Source: Pelosinus baikalensis (GTDB lineage: Bacteria; Bacillota; Negativicutes; DSM-13327). Taken from it: DNA of 64,000 bases. Positions 60,838-64,000 of the stretch are shown one piece after another. Under the pieces are notes generated by a model, which made no database searches, was not told where the DNA came from, and worked only from the letters and a program-made list of their open reading frames with translations. A program made the position numbers and the translations under genes. The stretch covers positions 44,484-108,483 of the forward strand of contig NZ_JAJHJB010000017.1 in NCBI RefSeq assembly GCF_020819555.1, read 5' to 3'. Positions within the stretch are counted from its first letter, which is position 1. The number at the start of each line of letters is the position of its first letter.

Positions 60838-61359
60838 TTAGAATTTTTTAAATTTGCGTTTGCAGACCATAAGATAAGATAAAGCAATTATTAATATTAC
60901 AGTAATTCCTAAAGGTAATAAGAAGTTTATTGTAGATAGGCAGTATATGGCCATAAACATACCAGCAAAAGTTATAGGGATACCGTAGAATTCTCCGTCA
61001 AATTCAGTCACGTTGAATCTAGCTAATCTATAAGCACCAGCCATTGGTAATAATAATACCAATAAATATCCCCAAATCCCTAATTGGGAAAATCCATAAA
61101 GATTAAAAGCAAGAATAGAAGGGGCAACGCCAAAAGAAATTAAATCAGCAAGAGAATCAAGTTCTTTTCCTAATTCACTTGATACGTTTAGACGTCTAGC
61201 AACGAGTCCATCATACCGGTCCGCAAGACATGCTAATAATATAAAAAAGCAAGACCATATATAATTTACTTGAAATAGCATCATTATAGACATTATGCCA
61301 CACCCTAAATTGGCAAGAGTCAATGAATTCGGTATAGCGCTTTTTGTTATGATTGTCAC
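60838..61359 (-). CDS. pssA: CDP-diacylglycerol--serine O-phosphatidyltransferase
   Basis: Makes phosphatidylserine, the precursor of phosphatidylethanolamine, in the membrane. 173 residues with about five or six helices. The CDP-alcohol phosphotransferase motif is complete: D47-x2-D50-G51-x2-A54-R55-x8-G64-x3-D68-x3-D72. Size and the opening IPNSLTLANLGCGIMSI fit the short PssA type of Firmicutes rather than PgsA. GTG 61359 has AAAGGAG eight bases upstream. No psd gene is adjacent in the window. Confidence 0.88.
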   Translation of the reverse strand: MTIITKSAIPNSLTLANLGCGIMSIMMLFQVNYIWSCFFILLACLADRYDGLVARRLNVSSELGKELDSLADLISFGVAPSILAFNLYGFSQLGIWGYLLVLLLPMAGAYRLARFNVTEFDGEFYGIPITFAGMFMAIYCLSTINFLLPLGITVILIIALSYLMVCKRKFKKF

Positions 61360-61460
61360 AGTAACCACTCCTTTAAAGGTTAATTTCCATATATTACATT
61401 TAAATCACGAGAACGATTATGCTTCCCAGGCACTTCAATATAGCATAACATATTCTGGAA

Positions 61461-61513
61461 AAAGTATAAAAATCCTGCAAAGTTGCCTAGCCTTGCAGGA
61501 TTTTTATACTTTA
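61461..61513. repeat. CCTGCAAAG palindromic repeat (family I, copy 4)
   Basis: The arms AAAGTATAAAAATCCTGCAA and TTGCAGGATTTTTATACTTT are perfect 20-base inverted repeats; the loop between them contains CCTAGCC as in copies 2 and 3. It is upstream of pssA, not at the end of a known gene. Confidence 0.8.
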
Positions 61514-62136
61514 AATGGTAAATAGAGTAAGAATATGAGATACTGCTTTTTAAAGAAAAGCTTATGATTATTTGAAGACATGCAAAATAAGTGATTGGAG
61601 TATAGAATGAAAACGAAGGAGACAGTAAGGGACGCTCCTTAATTGTCAACTTGATAAGTCAATAGATGCTCAGAATAGTGCCAAATAAGGAACGTCCGGG
61701 GGTACTTTTAAGTAAAATGAATTCAGGGATTTGCTACTTCATCACGAGCTTTTAGTTGCTTATCGATAAATACACTTAAAAAGTGTGATTTTTTACAGTA
61801 TAAAAGAGCAAAATTAACAGCTTTAGTTCGAATTTCTATCGAATTGAGGCTGTTTAATTTTTGCTGTCCTCTTTCATATGTGCAAAATTTTTCAGTATAC
61901 ATTATTATATTGCCAAAAAACGATTAGAAGTATTTACCAATTTTATAAATTGCGGTAAAATGATTGTAAATTCTCTTGTGATTAATTTTTGAAAGAAATG
62001 TAACTTGTATAAAGCAGATTTCAACCATCTAAATTCTTAAATGGATAATCCAATTGTTATGCGATTAGCCAGTAAGATGATGTGAAATATAAAAAACCAT
62101 GTTGAATGGATCATGAAAAATTGGGAGAGTGGAACT
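61514..62136 (+). other. intergenic region with one long imperfect hairpin
   Basis: Arms GGACGCTCCTTA (from about 61630) and TAAGGAACGTCC (to about 61697) pair with one mismatch around a loop of about 45 bases, possibly another dispersed repeat. The remainder is AT-rich and has no supported gene or clear promoter. Confidence 0.4.
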
Positions 62137-63903
62137 GTGAGTATGATTTCAAGTAAAATTAATGACAAAAAAATTATTATTAAACTAAAGAATAGGGTCT
62201 GCGATACATCGGAAGAGCTATTGTGTAGTGATTTATTTGCTACCATACTTACCATGGCTGTCAAAGAACTATCGAAACGAAAATCTATTTTACTAGACAT
62301 TTTTGCGAATAAGGACGATATTAAAGAGGAAGATATCAAGCTTTTAATTGATACGTTTCACTATATATGTAAAATGCCTGTCAGCCTTGTTGGGCAGGTT
62401 GTAAAAGGGTCTGAACAATTTTCGAAGAATCCGGAATTGCTGAATGATTTTGTTCAATATTTATATAATTTTTGGCGGAATTTTAATCGATTTATCGTTT
62501 GTCATTCTGAAGATGATGGCTTGGAAACTCGGCCTTATCGAACCTTCCATTCTACGATAGAACAATTGAATCATCTAGTAAGAAAAACGTATAGAGATTT
62601 ACAAATCAATATTACACATCACCCCAAGGTGTTTAGGCAGGTTACTGCTGGTGCGGAACTGGCAGCGATTAGCACTATTGGAGAGATACCTTTTTCGGGG
62701 CAAATCTATGATAAGCTGAATCAGATTCAGATGATTCGTCAGGTTTGTATCTATCCGCCTTTGGTTTTAGATCCTCCCATGAATAAACGGAACGGTAAAT
62801 TTGAGAGAATTGCTAAAAATCCACTGGACGTAGTAGATATTAATGCAGAGGAATGGCTATGTTATCCAGCGAAGGTGGGACCCTTAGTTATTGCTATTTA
62901 TTTTCATGAGAGATTTTTTGAACTCGGTTTTTCCTTGTGTAATCTATTTGAAATAGCGGATGATGACGAACTCAAAAAACAACCAGATGCCGTGTTCCTT
63001 TTTGGCGTGCCAGGAAACACCTTAGATGATCTGACGAACTCGTTGCCGACTGTATTTTATGAGGATAATGAGAATGAAATATTAGTAGCAGCCATCCCGA
63101 ATCGAGATGAGTTTGGGTATTTCGGCTATTTGAAAAAAATGGTTCTCACCTTGCATAATATACGCATGATGAAGAATGGCAAAATGCCTTTCCATGGTGC
63201 CATGGCTAGGATTATTTTGAAGGGTAATGAGGAAGCGAATGTACTTGTCATGGGAGATACAGGAGCAGGGAAATCCGAAACCTTGGAGGCTTTTCGTGTC
63301 CTTGGGGAAGAGTATATTCAAGATATCATTGTCATTGCAGATGATATGGGTTCTCTGTCAATCAATGATGAGGGTGAGGTGATTGGCTATGGTACTGAAA
63401 TAGGGGCATATGTTAGGTTAGATGATTTGAACCCAGGCTATGCTTTTGGTCAGATCGATAGAGCCATTATTATGAACCCAAGCCAGAAAAACGCTCGGAC
63501 GATTTTGCCAGTTACGACATATGATAAAATAGTCAAAGGGCATAAAGTTGATTTCTTATTATACTGCAATAATTTTGATCAGATTGACGAAGACCATCCG
63601 ATTATTGAAGAATTCCCGAATGCGACAGAGGCGATTAATGTCTTTAGAGCTGGAGCGGTTATGAGTAAAGGCACTACGACCTCTACAGGTTTAGTACAGA
63701 CCTATTTTGCAAATGTGTTTGGTCCATCCCAATATAGACAATTGCATGAAATAATCGCCAAGAAATATTTTGATGCATTTTTTAAACAAGGAATATTTGT
63801 TGGTCAAATGCGTACCAGGCTTAGTATTACAGGCTGGGAACGCAAGGGTCCAGAAGAGGCAGCACGGGAGCTGCTTCAAATGATTCTGAGTAAGAGCAAT
63901 TAG
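62137..63903 (+). CDS. PEPCK-like P-loop protein of unknown function
   Basis: 588 residues. The C-terminal half has the kinase motifs of phosphoenolpyruvate carboxykinase/HPr kinase: VLVMGDTGAGKSETLEAF (about 368-385), IVIADDMGSL (about 398) and a conserved NPSQKNARTILPVTTY stretch. The N-terminal half (about 1-260) is not recognisable as PEPCK. ATP-PEPCK has about 530 residues with different substrate-binding motifs, so carboxykinase activity is uncertain; a kinase role is equally possible. The GTG at 62137 is seven bases after GGGAGAG; ATG 62113 would place the ribosome site inside the gene. It stands alone. Confidence 0.72.
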   Translation: MSMISSKINDKKIIIKLKNRVCDTSEELLCSDLFATILTMAVKELSKRKSILLDIFANKDDIKEEDIKLLIDTFHYICKMPVSLVGQVVKGSEQFSKNPELLNDFVQYLYNFWRNFNRFIVCHSEDDGLETRPYRTFHSTIEQLNHLVRKTYRDLQINITHHPKVFRQVTAGAELAAISTIGEIPFSGQIYDKLNQIQMIRQVCIYPPLVLDPPMNKRNGKFERIAKNPLDVVDINAEEWLCYPAKVGPLVIAIYFHERFFELGFSLCNLFEIADDDELKKQPDAVFLFGVPGNTLDDLTNSLPTVFYEDNENEILVAAIPNRDEFGYFGYLKKMVLTLHNIRMMKNGKMPFHGAMARIILKGNEEANVLVMGDTGAGKSETLEAFRVLGEEYIQDIIVIADDMGSLSINDEGEVIGYGTEIGAYVRLDDLNPGYAFGQIDRAIIMNPSQKNARTILPVTTYDKIVKGHKVDFLLYCNNFDQIDEDHPIIEEFPNATEAINVFRAGAVMSKGTTTSTGLVQTYFANVFGPSQYRQLHEIIAKKYFDAFFKQGIFVGQMRTRLSITGWERKGPEEAARELLQMILSKSN

Positions 63904-64000
63904 GTATCACCGTTCCCGTGTCCTGGTGTCAAAGAACCTGTCCCTTGTAAGATATATTACAGAAGGGTTATCCATTATGGGCTAGAAAAACCCGAACAAT
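63904..64000. other. window end: possible repeat fragment
   Basis: Contains GTTCCCGTGTCC and GAACCTGTCCC, phrases typical of dispersed intergenic repeats in related Firmicutes, but only one copy is seen here and no gene begins before the edge. Confidence 0.25.

Noticed and set aside
1..64000. CRISPR array, tRNA or rRNA genes, prophage or complete insertion sequences
   Set aside because: No regularly spaced repeats, no tRNA-like cloverleafs or rRNA motifs noticed, and no transposase, integrase or phage structural genes.

Overview
The window looks like the chromosome of a spore-forming, anaerobic member of the Negativicutes (Pelosinus/Sporomusa type). The main evidence is two outer-membrane porins of the OmpM kind, each with an N-terminal S-layer-homology (SLH) domain before a beta-barrel (1-1198 and 56309-57580), a pair of CotF-type spore coat genes (49024-49695), an [FeFe]-hydrogenase/formate dehydrogenase complex, and AT-rich DNA with strong GGAGG ribosome sites. 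This assignment is inferred from gene content, not from a marker gene.

Region 1 (1.7-15.7 kb) is a pectin/oligogalacturonide locus: a secreted FN3-GH28 exo-polygalacturonase, a cytoplasmic GH28, a TogMNAB-like ABC importer (two permeases, lipoprotein, ATPase) with an embedded oligogalacturonate lyase (PL22), then a LUD-domain gene, a GH105 hydrolase and a GPH sugar symporter. Extracellular chopping, import and cytoplasmic conversion are all present. Three promoters in the locus share one palindromic operator placed at exactly the same distance from the -10 box, so they probably form one regulon.

Region 2 (15.7-23.3 kb) holds a LysR remnant, a QueG-like FeS protein, an EamA remnant, a GGDEF-EAL protein with a collapsed sensor domain, and the molybdenum cofactor genes (MoeA-like, moeA, mobA) with a LysR regulator. 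Divergent from it (23.5-28.2 kb) is a HycB-HydA-HycB-FdhF operon resembling the hydrogen-dependent CO2 reductase of acetogens. Next come a diguanylate cyclase, an alkylation-repair pair (ogt, AlkA-like), a B12-riboswitch-like leader before an orphan TctC protein, sod, selO, an ABC exporter pseudogene, a UbiB-family kinase and a saccharopine-dehydrogenase-like protein.

Region 3 (39.9-49.7 kb) holds a GntR-regulated DcuC transporter operon ending in a truncated MalY-type lyase, a chemoreceptor, a His/Cys-rich protein with a two-component system, and the CotF genes. Region 4 (49.8-57.6 kb) has an HTH-superoxide reductase fusion and an oligopeptide ABC operon followed by a porin.

Region 5 (57.6-61.4 kb) is the most unusual: an RsgA paralogue and a MATE efflux pump, adjacent and on the minus strand, each preceded by a short translated leader ORF and mutually exclusive hairpins or an intrinsic terminator. 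This is the layout of ribosome-stalling (antibiotic-responsive) attenuators. A pssA gene and a PEPCK-like P-loop protein close the window. Two families of intergenic palindromic repeats, four copies each, and several gene remnants are scattered throughout. No rRNA, tRNA or CRISPR array was seen.
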